Below are positions 1 through 8,824 of a stretch of DNA of 64,000 nt, piece after piece. The stretch spans positions 62,001 through 126,000 of the forward strand of contig JAZRFF010000010.1 of the NCBI GenBank assembly GCA_045661225.1. Direction: 5' to 3'. The position numbers were made by a program, and so were the translations under genes. Below the pieces are notes generated by a model. That model was not told the DNA's origin and did no database searches. It saw only the letters and a program-made list of their open reading frames with translations. Each line of letters opens with the position of its first letter. The first letter of the stretch is position 1. The DNA comes from HGM04593 sp045661225 (GTDB lineage Bacteria > Bacteroidota > Bacteroidia > Bacteroidales > Bacteroidaceae).

Positions 1-355
1 GCGTACCCTCGTAGTGGCACTGCACGCGGTCGGTAGCCGATGGCTTTTTGCCGTTACCCTCATTGATGACTTCATACTGCAAACCACTGGGCAGTGTAAC
101 AACGCCGGGCTTCTTTGCATTCTCGGCAAGGAATTTCTCACCGGCTTCCTTGTTCTGTGCATACGCCTCCTGAGCGAGCTTCTGGAAGTGCTCATTCACA
201 ACTTTCTGCGCCTCGGCGTGAGTAATTTCGGTCTTGTTGCCTGCAAGAACATCGCTGATGCCCTTGATAAAGTCTTCGACACTCATATCCTTAACGCCCA
301 TTGAGAGCAAATTTTGGCCTATTCCCATTCCAAGGCCGTAACTGAATTTGTCCAT
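1..355 (-). CDS. FKBP-type peptidyl-prolyl cis-trans isomerase (Mip/FklB type), C-terminus cut by window edge
   Basis: The minus frame opens with an ATG at 355 and runs off the window start after about 118 codons, so only the N-terminal part is seen. It begins MDKFSYGLGMGIGQNLL, then an Ala/Glu/Lys-rich helical segment, then the linker GVVTLPSGLQYEVINEG and the first strands of an FKBP fold (DRVQCHYEGT). This is the layout of Mip/FklB isomerases, in which an N-terminal helical dimerisation domain precedes the FKBP catalytic domain. These enzymes catalyse proline isomerisation during folding of exported or outer-membrane proteins. No signal peptide or lipobox is seen at this start, so location is uncertain. 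A TATCTTCG -7-like element lies about 75 nt upstream. The family call is firm; the catalytic residues fall outside the window. Confidence 0.9.
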   Translation of the reverse strand, partial: MDKFSYGLGMGIGQNLLSMGVKDMSVEDFIKGISDVLAGNKTEITHAEAQKVVNEHFQKLAQEAYAQNKEAGEKFLAENAKKPGVVTLPSGLQYEVINEGNGKKPSATDRVQCHYEGT

Positions 356-429
356 TGATATAACTTTTTATTATTATTACTGTCATTTTGCTATTCCGAC
401 AAGACGTCCGCACGCCTTTCGAAGCAGAG

Positions 430-437
430 CGAAGATA
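430..437 (-). promoter_or_regulatory. Putative Bacteroidetes -7 element for the FKBP gene
   Basis: On the minus strand this reads TATCTTCG, one mismatch from TAnnTTTG, with a TTG 21 nt upstream as a possible -33 element. It would give a leader of roughly 70 nt. Confidence 0.4.
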
Positions 438-647
438 CTACATAATATTTGAAACACACAACAAAATGACGGAATTTTATTAAAAAAATAAGAAAATTGT
501 CATTATCGGCACCAATTTCCGCAACACCCGCCTTCTGGCATTTTGTCAGAAACAACCCCAAGCCACGAGACGCTTTAAAATTAGGTTATTTAATTGTTTC
601 TTATAAATAAATATATATTTATAAATAATAAACTCAATTTTATTACC

Positions 648-655
648 TAACTTTG
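648..655 (+). promoter_or_regulatory. Putative -7 element for the 685-8330 cluster
   Basis: TAACTTTG matches the TAnnTTTG consensus exactly and lies 30 nt before the ATG at 685. No TTTG is seen 19-21 nt upstream, so the -33 half is weak. Confidence 0.5.
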
Positions 656-684
656 CATTGTTCCGATTAAAACTGAGCAAAATT

Positions 685-1059
685 ATGAATATAATAATTT
701 CAGCAAGCATTCTTGTGTTTATATTAGGCGGTTTTTTAATACTGCGCCGTTTCCGCACCGTCAACGTCACAGACGACCACCACGACCACCACGACGGTGA
801 AGACGGCGTTTGCTGCGGAAAGCACACAAACTGCGCAAAGGGTTACGACAACAGCAACCTTTATTTTGACGATGAAGAGCTCGACCGCTTCAAAGGCGTA
901 AAACCCGAGGAGTATACCGACACCGACATTGAAGAGTTCCGTCAGGTTCTGTATACGATGAAAGAAGATGAGGTTGACACCTGGGTACACTGTCTTCAGA
1001 CACGTGGCATAGAACTGCCGACCGAGGTTAAAGAAGAGGTGCTGCTGATGCTTCAGTAA
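685..1059 (+). CDS. Small membrane-anchored Cys/His-rich protein conserved in Bacteroidales (function unknown)
   Basis: 124 residues from the ATG at 685; an in-frame TTG at 658 is possible but lies at the promoter. Residues 3-20 form one hydrophobic segment followed by RRFR, giving an N-in, C-out single-pass anchor. Next comes a striking metal-binding-like patch: an Asp/His cluster at about 30-37 (DDHHDHHD), then CC at 43-44, H47 and C50. The C-terminal half is acidic and helical, with the conserved-looking motifs YFDDEELDRFKG and ELPTEVKEEV. From memory, similar Bacteroides proteins are labelled 'phospholipase' in databases, but nothing here looks like a phospholipase active site. It lies just upstream of the PorW-like lipoprotein and may share its transcript. 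Metal sensing or transport assistance is only an inference. Confidence 0.75.
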   Translation: MNIIISASILVFILGGFLILRRFRTVNVTDDHHDHHDGEDGVCCGKHTNCAKGYDNSNLYFDDEELDRFKGVKPEEYTDTDIEEFRQVLYTMKEDEVDTWVHCLQTRGIELPTEVKEEVLLMLQ

Positions 1060-1140
1060 CACATTGCGAGAACTATACAGCCGACAAAGACAATAAAAAG
1101 TCTTAATTAGAGTTTCTAAATAAACACAACCATTAGCCGC

Positions 1141-4050
1141 GTGAGAAAAAGCACAATATACATACTATTATTGCTGGTTGCCATCATAGGCTTGCACAGC
1201 TGCTCAGGGCGCAGAAAAAACACTGCCGCCTCGCGTGCATACCACTCATTCACGGCGCGCTACAACACATTCTACAATGGCAACATCGCCTACAAGAAAG
1301 GCCTAAAGGCGCAAAAAACAGGACACAAGGACAATTATCTCGAGCAGTTGCCGCTGTTGATTATCAGCAATGAAAATACACGCAAGCAGGGAGGAAACGA
1401 TTACGACAAAGCCATTGAAAAAGCACAAAAGGCAATAAAAAACCACTCAATAAAAAGAAAGCCCAAGAAACCGGCCGGGAAGAAACTATCCGAGAAGAAA
1501 AAAAGATTCTACGCTCAAAAAGAGTTCAACCCATTCTTGTGGAAAGCCTGGTTTATGATGGCCGACGCCCAGATGCAGAAAGGCGAATTTACCGAGGCTG
1601 CAAGCACTTACATATACATCACAAGGCTATACGAGAATAACCGTGACATTGTCGCGCGAGCACGCATAGGCCTTGCCAACTGTTACAGCGAGCTTGACTG
1701 GCTGTACGAGGCCGAGGATATTCTGCGCAGCGCGCAACGCGACACAATCCCCGGCGCGCTCAAGGAGGAGTACGCCCAAGCAAGAGCCAACCTATTGCTC
1801 AAGCAGGAACGCATTGCCGAGGCTATACCCGAGATTAAAACAGGAATGAAACGCAGCGGCAGCACCGCACTCGACAAAGCGCGCGAATATTACCTGCTGG
1901 GACAGTTATACGCAGCCACCGGCGACAAGAAAGCCGCATACAAGAGTTTCGGCAAGACTATATCAAAAAGCCCGCCTTACGAACTTGAGTTCAACGCGCG
2001 CATACGTCAGACGGAAACAGCCACCGACGAGAACCACAAGAAAATCCTGCGCAAGCTCAAGAGAATGGCTAAATCGCCAAAGAACAAAGATTACCTTTCA
2101 CAGGTTTATTACGCCATAGGTAACATCTACATCAGCCAGAAGGACACCACTGAAGCCATCAAGGCCTATGAGACAGGTGTTGCCGAGGGAGCATCAAGCG
2201 GTTACGGCACAGCAATGCTGCACCTGTCACTCGCCGAACTCTATTGGCAGAAAGAAAAGTTCTCGAAATCGCACGAGAATTACAGCAAGGCCGTCGGGTT
2301 GCTCACCGAGAGCACCGAGGGATACGACCGCATAAAGTTCCGCAGTGAGGTTCTGGGCGAGGTTGTGCAATACACCGACGTTGTTGAGAAACAAAGCGAA
2401 CTGCTCTATTGGGCAAGCCTGCCAAAGGAGAAGCTATACCCCATAATAGACGAACTTATAAAAGAGGCCAAGCACGCCGAAGAACTGCGCAAGAAAGAGG
2501 AGAAGAAGCTGCAACGCGAAAGTGGAGGCAGCGAACTTGACAACGCCGGCACTATGGCTGATATGACCATTGCCGACCCCACCGAAAAGCAACAATGGTA
2601 CTTCTATAACCCCAAACTGATATCGCAAGGCGTGCGCACCTTCAAACAAAAATGGGGCAACAGAGAACTAAAAGACTACTGGCGATTCAGCCACGAGATA
2701 ACATCGCTGATGAGCAACGACACAATACCCACCGACAGCACATTGCTCGAAGATGATTATTTACAAAGCGACAGCACACTGCTGGCTGCTGTTGACAGCA
2801 CTTTGCTTAGCGGCGAGACAACCAAAGAGGCAGCCGACAGCCTGTCGACCGACCCGACCACGCGCGAATACTATATTCAGCAGATACCGGTGACCGACGA
2901 CCAGAAAGCCGAATCGCACGCTGCATTGCGCGACGCTCTGTTCCAGTCGGGTTTGTTATTCAAGGAAAAAGTCAACGACAAGGGATTAACGCTGAAATAC
3001 CTTGAAAAAGTAGTAAACGACTACCCCGAATTTGAAAAGATGTCCGACGTCTATTTCAACCTCTTTGTAGCCTGCTCAAGATGGAACGAACCCGAAAAGG
3101 CCGACCACTACCGCCGTTTGCTTATAGAGCACTTTCCCGACAGCAGCACCACAAGGCTCATACAACAGTCCGATTTTTTTGAGAGCGCGGCCGTACGTAA
3201 GCACAACGAAGATTCACTTTATACAAAGGCATACGCTCACTATACAAAGAAAGAGTATGCAATGGTCGAGAAAGAGAACGCCTATGCCTGCACAAAATAC
3301 CCGAGAGGCAATCATCGGGCACGCTTTATGTTCATTGACGCAATGTCCAAGCTCTATAGCGACAAGCAAGAGGAGGCGCTCGAAGCACTTGAAGCCATCA
3401 TTGCAGGTTACGCGTCCGACAGCATAAGCAAAATAGCCGAGGATATTTCCACAGGCATAAAGGAGGGGCGTCTCTTGCAGAGCGGAATAAGCACATCGAT
3501 TTGGGAGCGTAAGGCCGACGGCACCATAAAAAGCAACGACAGCGTGCCGCCATTCACGACCGAACGCAACGAGCCCTACTACTTTGTTCTTGCCTACCCC
3601 AACGACTCGCTTGACGAGAAACGCCTGCTCTTTGAGATGGCACGCTACAATTTCGCGCGCTATATGGTACGTAATTTCGAGATGATATTCGAGAAACAAG
3701 CCGAGATAACACTATTCGAGGTTAAAGAATTCCTGAACTTTGACGAAGCATTCATCTACCGCAAAAGACTGTACGAAAATGGCGAGACGGCAAAGCTTCT
3801 CGAAGGAATAAACTCGTTCATAATATCAAAAACCAATTTAGACTTGTTATTACAGTACTACACCTTTGACGATTATACCCGGTTCTACGAAGATAACCTG
3901 ATGGGCATTCCGGAGGTAGAGATTGACGGATATACCATTGACGAACCCGACTACAACATCCAGGAGGAGCAATTGTCCGACAATAAAGAAAAAGAAGAGA
4001 AAAAGCCTGACGCCGGCAGAGGACAGAAAAGCAACAAAAAAGGAAATTAA
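1141..4050 (+). CDS. porW: PorW/SprE-like tetratricopeptide-repeat lipoprotein
   Basis: 969 residues starting at a GTG codon (1141), the only start that keeps the signal peptide. The N-terminus is a lipoprotein signal ending LHSCSG with the lipidated Cys at 21, followed by the YHSFTARYNTFYNGN segment typical of SprE/PorW proteins. Many TPR-like helical pairs follow (about residues 130-400 and 600-780), plus a Ser/Thr/Asp-rich spacer at about 530-590 and a charged Lys-rich tail. In Porphyromonas and Flavobacterium this lipoprotein is needed for type IX secretion and gliding and connects the outer-membrane translocon to its motor. Homologues are also kept in Bacteroides species that have little or no type IX machinery, so a more general envelope role is possible. 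The gene is followed after 5 nt by porX, which argues for a common operon and function. Confidence 0.8.
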   Translation: MRKSTIYILLLLVAIIGLHSCSGRRKNTAASRAYHSFTARYNTFYNGNIAYKKGLKAQKTGHKDNYLEQLPLLIISNENTRKQGGNDYDKAIEKAQKAIKNHSIKRKPKKPAGKKLSEKKKRFYAQKEFNPFLWKAWFMMADAQMQKGEFTEAASTYIYITRLYENNRDIVARARIGLANCYSELDWLYEAEDILRSAQRDTIPGALKEEYAQARANLLLKQERIAEAIPEIKTGMKRSGSTALDKAREYYLLGQLYAATGDKKAAYKSFGKTISKSPPYELEFNARIRQTETATDENHKKILRKLKRMAKSPKNKDYLSQVYYAIGNIYISQKDTTEAIKAYETGVAEGASSGYGTAMLHLSLAELYWQKEKFSKSHENYSKAVGLLTESTEGYDRIKFRSEVLGEVVQYTDVVEKQSELLYWASLPKEKLYPIIDELIKEAKHAEELRKKEEKKLQRESGGSELDNAGTMADMTIADPTEKQQWYFYNPKLISQGVRTFKQKWGNRELKDYWRFSHEITSLMSNDTIPTDSTLLEDDYLQSDSTLLAAVDSTLLSGETTKEAADSLSTDPTTREYYIQQIPVTDDQKAESHAALRDALFQSGLLFKEKVNDKGLTLKYLEKVVNDYPEFEKMSDVYFNLFVACSRWNEPEKADHYRRLLIEHFPDSSTTRLIQQSDFFESAAVRKHNEDSLYTKAYAHYTKKEYAMVEKENAYACTKYPRGNHRARFMFIDAMSKLYSDKQEEALEALEAIIAGYASDSISKIAEDISTGIKEGRLLQSGISTSIWERKADGTIKSNDSVPPFTTERNEPYYFVLAYPNDSLDEKRLLFEMARYNFARYMVRNFEMIFEKQAEITLFEVKEFLNFDEAFIYRKRLYENGETAKLLEGINSFIISKTNLDLLLQYYTFDDYTRFYEDNLMGIPEVEIDGYTIDEPDYNIQEEQLSDNKEKEEKKPDAGRGQKSNKKGN

Positions 4051-4055
4051 AGATT

Positions 4056-5606
4056 ATGGCATATAAACTACTTTGGGCCGATGACGAGATAGACCTTCTC
4101 AACGCCCACATCATATTCCTGCAAAGCAAAGGCTACGAGGTAACAAAGGTTACCAACGGCCCCGATGCCATTCAGGCGTGCAAGGAGGAGTCGTTCGACC
4201 TTATACTCCTCGACGAGAATATGCCCGGACTTACCGGGCTTGAGACGTTGGCAAGCATAAAGCAGTTGCACCCCACCACCCCGGTGGTGATGGTAACCAA
4301 GAGCGAGGAAGAGGATATTATGGAGCAGGCCATTGGTTCAAAGATTGCCGACTACCTGATAAAGCCCGTCAACCCCAACCAGATTCTGCTGACGCTCAAA
4401 AAGAACATACACAGCAAAGAGATTGTCGCCGAGAAAGCCAACAGTGCCTACCAACAAAACTTCGGCAAACTGGCAATGCAGATTTCCGATGCACGTACAA
4501 TTGAAGAGTGGCAAGAAGTATACAAAAAAATTGTCTACTGGGAACTGCAGCTCGAGAGTGCCGACACGCAGATGCACGAGATGCTGAAGTCGCAAAAAGA
4601 CGATGCAAACAATATGTTCGGGCGCTTTGTAAAGAAAAATTATATGGAGTGGCTGGCATCGCAGCGCGAGGAGCGTCCACTGATGAGCAACGACCTGTTC
4701 CGCGAGCGTATATTTCCACTGATAGACAACGGCGAGAAAGTATTCCTTATAATAATTGACAATTTCCGCTACGACCAGTGGCGTGTGCTTGCCGACGAGA
4801 TTGGCAGCGACTTTACAATAGAGGAAGAGTTATACACAAGCATACTGCCCACCGCAACACAGTATGCGCGCAACGCAATATTCTCGGGGCTTATGCCAAG
4901 CCAGATAAAGGAGATGTTCCCCAACCTTTGGGTCGACGAGGAGGAGGAAGAAGGAAAGAATCTTAACGAAGAACAGCTCATCGCTACGCAAATTGCGCGT
5001 TACCGTCGCAAGGACACATTCTCGTACAGCAAAGTGCTTACGTCGACAGCAGCCGACAAGTACTTAGACACGCTCAACAGCCTTACAAAAAACGACCTGA
5101 ACGTCCTTGTGGTGAATTTTATAGATATGCTCTCACACGCACGCACCGAATCACTTATGGTACGCGAGCTTGCTGCGAACGAGGCGGCATACCGCTCAAT
5201 AACCCTGTCGTGGATACGCCACTCGGCAATTAAGAGACTGTTCCAGTACCTTGCCGACAGCAACTATACAGTAGTGATAACAACCGACCACGGAAGCATT
5301 CAGGTCGACACCCCCACAAAGGTCATAGGCGACAAGAACACAAACACCAACCTACGCTACAAATTGGGAAAAGCACTCAATTACAGCGGAAAAGATGTTT
5401 TTGAGATAAGAGAACCGCATAAGGCATTCCTTCCGGCGCCGAATATAAGCACAAGCTACATATTCGCAACATCGACAAACTTTTTCGCCTACCCCAACAA
5501 CTACAATTACTACGTGCAATACTACAAAGACACATTCCAGCACGGCGGAATATCTATGGAAGAGGTTATGATACCTTTTGTAAAGCTCAAGCCAAAAAGA
5601 TTATAA
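4056..5606 (+). CDS. porX: PorX: response regulator fused to an alkaline-phosphatase-superfamily phosphodiesterase
   Basis: 516 residues. Residues 3-120 are a receiver domain with acidic pair D9/D10, phosphoacceptor D53 (ILLDENMPG), T81 and K103. A helical linker (about 125-200) leads to an alkaline-phosphatase/PglZ-like domain: metal ligand D235 in LIIIDNFRYD, probable nucleophile T266 in SILPTATQY, and late metal ligands in NFIDMLSH and TTDHGS. PorX in Porphyromonas is the effector of the PorY kinase, regulates the type IX secretion system, and its output domain hydrolyses cyclic or linear oligonucleotides. All key residues are present here, so both receiver and enzyme should be active. No sensor kinase lies nearby, as is usual for porX. 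It is placed between porW and tsaE on a compact transcript. Confidence 0.92.
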   Translation: MAYKLLWADDEIDLLNAHIIFLQSKGYEVTKVTNGPDAIQACKEESFDLILLDENMPGLTGLETLASIKQLHPTTPVVMVTKSEEEDIMEQAIGSKIADYLIKPVNPNQILLTLKKNIHSKEIVAEKANSAYQQNFGKLAMQISDARTIEEWQEVYKKIVYWELQLESADTQMHEMLKSQKDDANNMFGRFVKKNYMEWLASQREERPLMSNDLFRERIFPLIDNGEKVFLIIIDNFRYDQWRVLADEIGSDFTIEEELYTSILPTATQYARNAIFSGLMPSQIKEMFPNLWVDEEEEEGKNLNEEQLIATQIARYRRKDTFSYSKVLTSTAADKYLDTLNSLTKNDLNVLVVNFIDMLSHARTESLMVRELAANEAAYRSITLSWIRHSAIKRLFQYLADSNYTVVITTDHGSIQVDTPTKVIGDKNTNTNLRYKLGKALNYSGKDVFEIREPHKAFLPAPNISTSYIFATSTNFFAYPNNYNYYVQYYKDTFQHGGISMEEVMIPFVKLKPKRL

Positions 5607-5618
5607 TAACAGCATAGT

Positions 5619-6050
5619 ATGAAAGAACATATAATTACAATAAACAGCCTCTCCGACTACAAACAAGCTGCCAAAGAGTTTGTATCACTAATGGACAAGG
5701 GGCGAATATTCGCCTTTTACGGCAAGATGGGCAGCGGCAAGACGACATTCATAAAAAGCATCTGCGAAGAGCGTGGCGTCGAGGACGCAATAAACTCCCC
5801 CACATTCGCAATTGTCAATGAATATGCCGACCGAGAGGGAGAAACCATCTATCACTTTGATTTTTACCGTATTAAGTCAATAGCCGAGGTTTACAATATG
5901 GGGTACGAGGAGTATCTATACAGCGACGCCTACTGCCTAATGGAGTGGCCCGAACTTATTGAAGAACTACTACCCGAAGAAACCATAAAAGTATATATTG
6001 AAGAGAGTAACGGAGGCGCACGCATCGTAAGGGTACAAATTGAGGAATAA
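5619..6050 (+). CDS. tsaE: TsaE, ATPase of the tRNA threonylcarbamoyladenosine (t6A) pathway
   Basis: 143 residues, the normal length for TsaE. The P-loop is GKMGSGKTT at 35-43. NSPTFAIVNEY, HFDFYR and MEWPE are the characteristic TsaE motifs for nucleotide and TsaD contacts. The protein activates the TsaB-TsaD complex that transfers threonylcarbamoyl to A37 of ANN-decoding tRNAs in the cytosol. It begins 12 nt after porX on the same strand, so it is probably cotranscribed with the two Por genes; this seems to be a conserved chromosomal neighbourhood, not a functional link. Confidence 0.96.
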   Translation: MKEHIITINSLSDYKQAAKEFVSLMDKGRIFAFYGKMGSGKTTFIKSICEERGVEDAINSPTFAIVNEYADREGETIYHFDFYRIKSIAEVYNMGYEEYLYSDAYCLMEWPELIEELLPEETIKVYIEESNGGARIVRVQIEE

Positions 6051-6157
6051 AACCACGCACAAAAGGGGTGTTTCTAAGGAAAATTCACTAAATTCGCAAC
6101 TGCCGAGTCACACTCGTTCGACAACAAAAAGACGAATAACACAAACAAAACACTAAT

Positions 6158-6481
6158 ATGGAGATTAAGGCTAATGTATCGGGAACACGCACCATTGAGG
6201 TTACCGAGTCACAATTGCAGATAATAAGGAAATATTCACTGCTCGATAGGCTTGCCAACAGTATGGGCATCTTTGACGAGGATTCGCTGAACAAATTAAG
6301 ACTTACAGTACGTTCACTCATTGCATCGCAGGTGATGGGGTCGAACGAACTGCTCGAGTTGTGCGTAGTGCTCTATCACGAGGATATGAAGGCACACGGC
6401 CTTAACAACCTTGTAAAGTGTTACAACGACTGGCTGACACAGCAGTTGGCAACAGAAAGCGCCACAACAGAAAATGTATAA
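6158..6481 (+). CDS. Unknown 107-residue protein, translationally coupled to ygiQ
   Basis: I do not recognise this protein. It has no signal peptide and is predicted to be mostly helical after a short N-terminal beta hairpin (MEIKANVSGTRTIEV); there are no Cys-based motifs or nucleotide-binding motifs. Its stop codon overlaps the ygiQ start by 8 nt, so ygiQ translation is likely coupled to it. The 107-nt gap after tsaE holds no strong terminator. Length, codon use and overlap support a real gene; function unknown. Confidence 0.7.
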   Translation: MEIKANVSGTRTIEVTESQLQIIRKYSLLDRLANSMGIFDEDSLNKLRLTVRSLIASQVMGSNELLELCVVLYHEDMKAHGLNNLVKCYNDWLTQQLATESATTENV

Positions 6482-8330
6482 CAGGAACGTTACCGATTGG
6501 TTACCCACGACACGCAAAGAAGCCGAACTGCGCGGGTGGGAGCAGCTGGACGTAGTCATTTTCAGTGGCGACGCATACGTCGACCACCCCTCGTTCGGTG
6601 CAGCTGTTATCGGACGCATTCTGGAGGCCGAGGGGCTGCGTGTGGCAATAGTTCCGCAACCCAACTGGCAGGACGACCTGCGCGACTTCAAGAAGATGGG
6701 ACGTCCACGCCTGTTCTTTGGAATATCGGCCGGGTGTATGGACTCAATGGTAAACAAATACACTGCAGCCAAACGTTTCCGCAGCGAGGACGCATATTCG
6801 CCCAACGGCAAGCACAGTATGCGCCCCGAGTATGCCACTATTGTATATTCAAAGATACTCAAAGAAATATACCCCGACTCACCCGTCATTATTGGAGGCA
6901 TAGAGGCTTCTATGCGCCGTTTCACGCACTACGACTACTGGCAGGACTCTTTAAAGAAGAGTATCCTTGTCGACAGCAAGGCCGACATTCTCGTCTATGG
7001 AATGGGCGAACAACCCATTATAACCCTTGCAAGAAGTATGCAAGAGCGTTTGCTGATGAGCAAAGCCGAATATATTACTGCACACGAGGCACGGGAGATT
7101 GTGCACACTACAAGACAGACAGGCTACCTTGCCCGCAAGGAAGATATTGCAGTAGACACAAACAACGACAAGATACTCGCGCCGCATAGCGAGTGTGTGA
7201 AGAGCAAGGAGAAGCAGGCAGCCAACTTTCTTGCCATAGAGAAGGAGTCGAACAGAGTAAACGCAAAGAGACTCTTGCAGGAGACCGAAGAAGGCATTGT
7301 GGTTATAAACCCTCCATTCCCCACAATGACCACCGAGCAACTGGACCACAGCTTCGACCTGCCATATACACGACTGCCGCACCCCAAATACAAGGGTAAG
7401 CGAATCCCCGCGTACGATATGATCAAGCACTCTGTAAACATACATCGTGGCTGTTTCGGAGGCTGTGCATTCTGCACAATATCGGCACATCAAGGTAAAT
7501 TCATTGTAAACCGCAGTAAAGAGAGTATTATACGCGAGATTGAGGCTATTGCCAAGATGGAAGACTTTAAAGGTTATCTCTCCGACCTTGGCGGCCCGTC
7601 GGCCAATATGTATATGATGAAAGGCAAGCGTAGCGAGTTGTGTGCTAAATGCTCACGGCCGTCGTGCATACAGCCAAAGATTTGCCCGAACCTTAATATT
7701 GACCACACAGCACTGCTTGAGCTATACAAGGAAGTGGACGCAATGCCGCAAATAAAGAAAAGTTTCATTGGAAGCGGAGTAAGATACGATATGTTGCTGC
7801 ATAAAACCGGCGATAGCGCGTGCGACGCTGCAACGGCGAGATATACCGAAGAACTTATACGCAATCACGTCAGCGGGCGTCTGAAGGTCGCTCCCGAGCA
7901 CACAAACGATGCTGTGCTTAGGCTTATGCGCAAACCGCCGTTCAAGCAATTCCACGAATTCAAGCAGATATTCGACAGAATAAACAAAAAGCACAACCTC
8001 AAACAGCAGATAATACCCTATTTCATCAGCAGCCACCCGGGAAGCACGCTCGAGAGTATGGCCGAACTTGCGGCAGAAACAAGAGAACTTAATTTCCACC
8101 TTGAGCAGGTACAGGATTTCACCCCTACCCCTATGACGATGGCCACCGAGATGTACTACACCGGCATAAACCCCGAGACCGGTGAACAGGTGTTTGTTGC
8201 ACGCAATATGCGCGACAAAGAGGCGCAAAGACGCTTCTTCTTTTGGTATAAGCCCGAGGAACGACGTGAAATTGCGCAAATTCTGCGCCGTCTACACCGC
8301 CCCGACCTTGCAAAGAAATTAGGAATTTAA
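6474..8330 (+). CDS. ygiQ: YgiQ-family radical SAM protein
   Basis: 618 residues. The N-terminal part (about 1-290) is the UPF0313 domain with DVVIFSGDAYVDHPSFG, FFGISAGCMDSMV and IIGGIEASMRR. The radical SAM core follows with the [4Fe-4S] motif C327-x3-C331-x2-C334 in HRGCFGGCAFC. A second Cys-rich patch (CAKCSRPSCIQPKICPN) lies in the core and may hold another metal site. The C-terminal region has the family signature QDFTPTPMTMATEMYYTG. YgiQ proteins are widespread, but their substrate is not established. The start at 6474 overlaps the preceding unknown gene. The stop is followed immediately by a strong hairpin terminator. Confidence 0.95.
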   Translation: MYNRNVTDWLPTTRKEAELRGWEQLDVVIFSGDAYVDHPSFGAAVIGRILEAEGLRVAIVPQPNWQDDLRDFKKMGRPRLFFGISAGCMDSMVNKYTAAKRFRSEDAYSPNGKHSMRPEYATIVYSKILKEIYPDSPVIIGGIEASMRRFTHYDYWQDSLKKSILVDSKADILVYGMGEQPIITLARSMQERLLMSKAEYITAHEAREIVHTTRQTGYLARKEDIAVDTNNDKILAPHSECVKSKEKQAANFLAIEKESNRVNAKRLLQETEEGIVVINPPFPTMTTEQLDHSFDLPYTRLPHPKYKGKRIPAYDMIKHSVNIHRGCFGGCAFCTISAHQGKFIVNRSKESIIREIEAIAKMEDFKGYLSDLGGPSANMYMMKGKRSELCAKCSRPSCIQPKICPNLNIDHTALLELYKEVDAMPQIKKSFIGSGVRYDMLLHKTGDSACDAATARYTEELIRNHVSGRLKVAPEHTNDAVLRLMRKPPFKQFHEFKQIFDRINKKHNLKQQIIPYFISSHPGSTLESMAELAAETRELNFHLEQVQDFTPTPMTMATEMYYTGINPETGEQVFVARNMRDKEAQRRFFFWYKPEERREIAQILRRLHRPDLAKKLGI

Positions 8331-8364
8331 AAAAAATCGAGAGAATTAATTCTCTCGATTTTTT
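8331..8364 (+). terminator. Perfect palindromic terminator after ygiQ (probably bidirectional)
   Basis: The 34-nt stretch is a perfect palindrome centred between 8347 and 8348 (core TCGAGAGAATTAATTCTCTCGA), with an A-run before and a T-run after it. The stop of ygiQ adjoins it. It can stop plus-strand transcription and, read from the other side, transcription from the rubredoxin side. Confidence 0.9.
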
Positions 8365-8461
8365 TCATTCGGCAATCCCTGCAAGCCTCTATTAAATGTA
8401 CATTGGCAAAGAACATCAAGATTCAATTACAGAGAAGGATTTTTGGGCAACCTGTAAAGTA

Positions 8462-8480
8462 ACCGGAACACTTTATCCGG
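8462..8480 (-). terminator. Possible terminator hairpin after the rubredoxin gene
   Basis: CCGGA at 8463-8467 pairs with TCCGG at 8476-8480 across an 8-nt loop; on the minus strand it is followed by TTACTTTA. The stem is short and the U-tract is imperfect, so this is tentative. Confidence 0.35.
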
Positions 8481-8496
8481 CACGCACAGGCTAATA

Positions 8497-8658
8497 TCAC
8501 TCTATAACCTCAAATTCCTCTTTGCCTACTCCGCACAAGGGGCATACCCAATCTTCGGGAAGTTCCTCAAATGCTACACCGGGTTTAATACCCTGCTCAG
8601 GGTCACCAATCTCGGGGTCATAGACCCACTGACATACTGTACAAGAATACTTTTTCAT
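8497..8658 (-). CDS. Rubredoxin
   Basis: 53 residues, the standard rubredoxin length. The two iron-ligand loops are CTVCQWVYDP (C6, C9) and CPLCGVGKEEFE (C39, C42), giving Cys4 iron coordination. The family signature GDPEQGI and the aromatic core (W11, Y13, W37) are present. Rubredoxin is a cytosolic one-electron carrier; in anaerobic Bacteroidales it commonly feeds oxygen- or peroxide-detoxifying enzymes such as rubrerythrin, none of which is seen here. A TACCTTGC element at 8789-8796 (minus), with a TTG 20 nt upstream, might be its promoter. Confidence 0.97.
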   Translation of the reverse strand: MKKYSCTVCQWVYDPEIGDPEQGIKPGVAFEELPEDWVCPLCGVGKEEFEVIE

Positions 8659-8824
8659 ATCTATTGCTATTTAATTGTTTAACAAATCGGCAGCACAACT
8701 GTTCACGAGAATTCCGAATATTCCAGGCTATCGCCATAAACAAACAGTCAAACGCCGCCACGAATCCAATCAGTAACTGAATTCGGCTGCAAGGTAGTTA
8801 AATTTTTACAATATTGCAATCGTT

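Larger units (their letters stand above)
356..684. other. AT-rich divergent intergenic region (329 nt)
   Basis: This gap separates the minus-strand FKBP gene from the plus-strand cluster. Apart from the two predicted -7 elements at 430-437 and 648-655 I see no gene or RNA. The stretch at about 575-650 is strongly A/T-rich, as expected of a promoter region. A 93-codon minus-strand frame across 546-827 has no recognisable protein features and overlaps the plus-strand gene. Confidence 0.6.

Noticed and set aside
772..800. Short GAC/CAC repeats resembling a microsatellite
   Set aside because: They encode the Asp/His metal-like patch of the small membrane protein; the repetition follows from the codons and is too short to be a separate repeat element.
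546..827. 93-codon minus-strand frame near the small membrane protein
   Set aside because: It covers the promoter and 5' part of the plus-strand gene and translates to a low-complexity peptide with no features.
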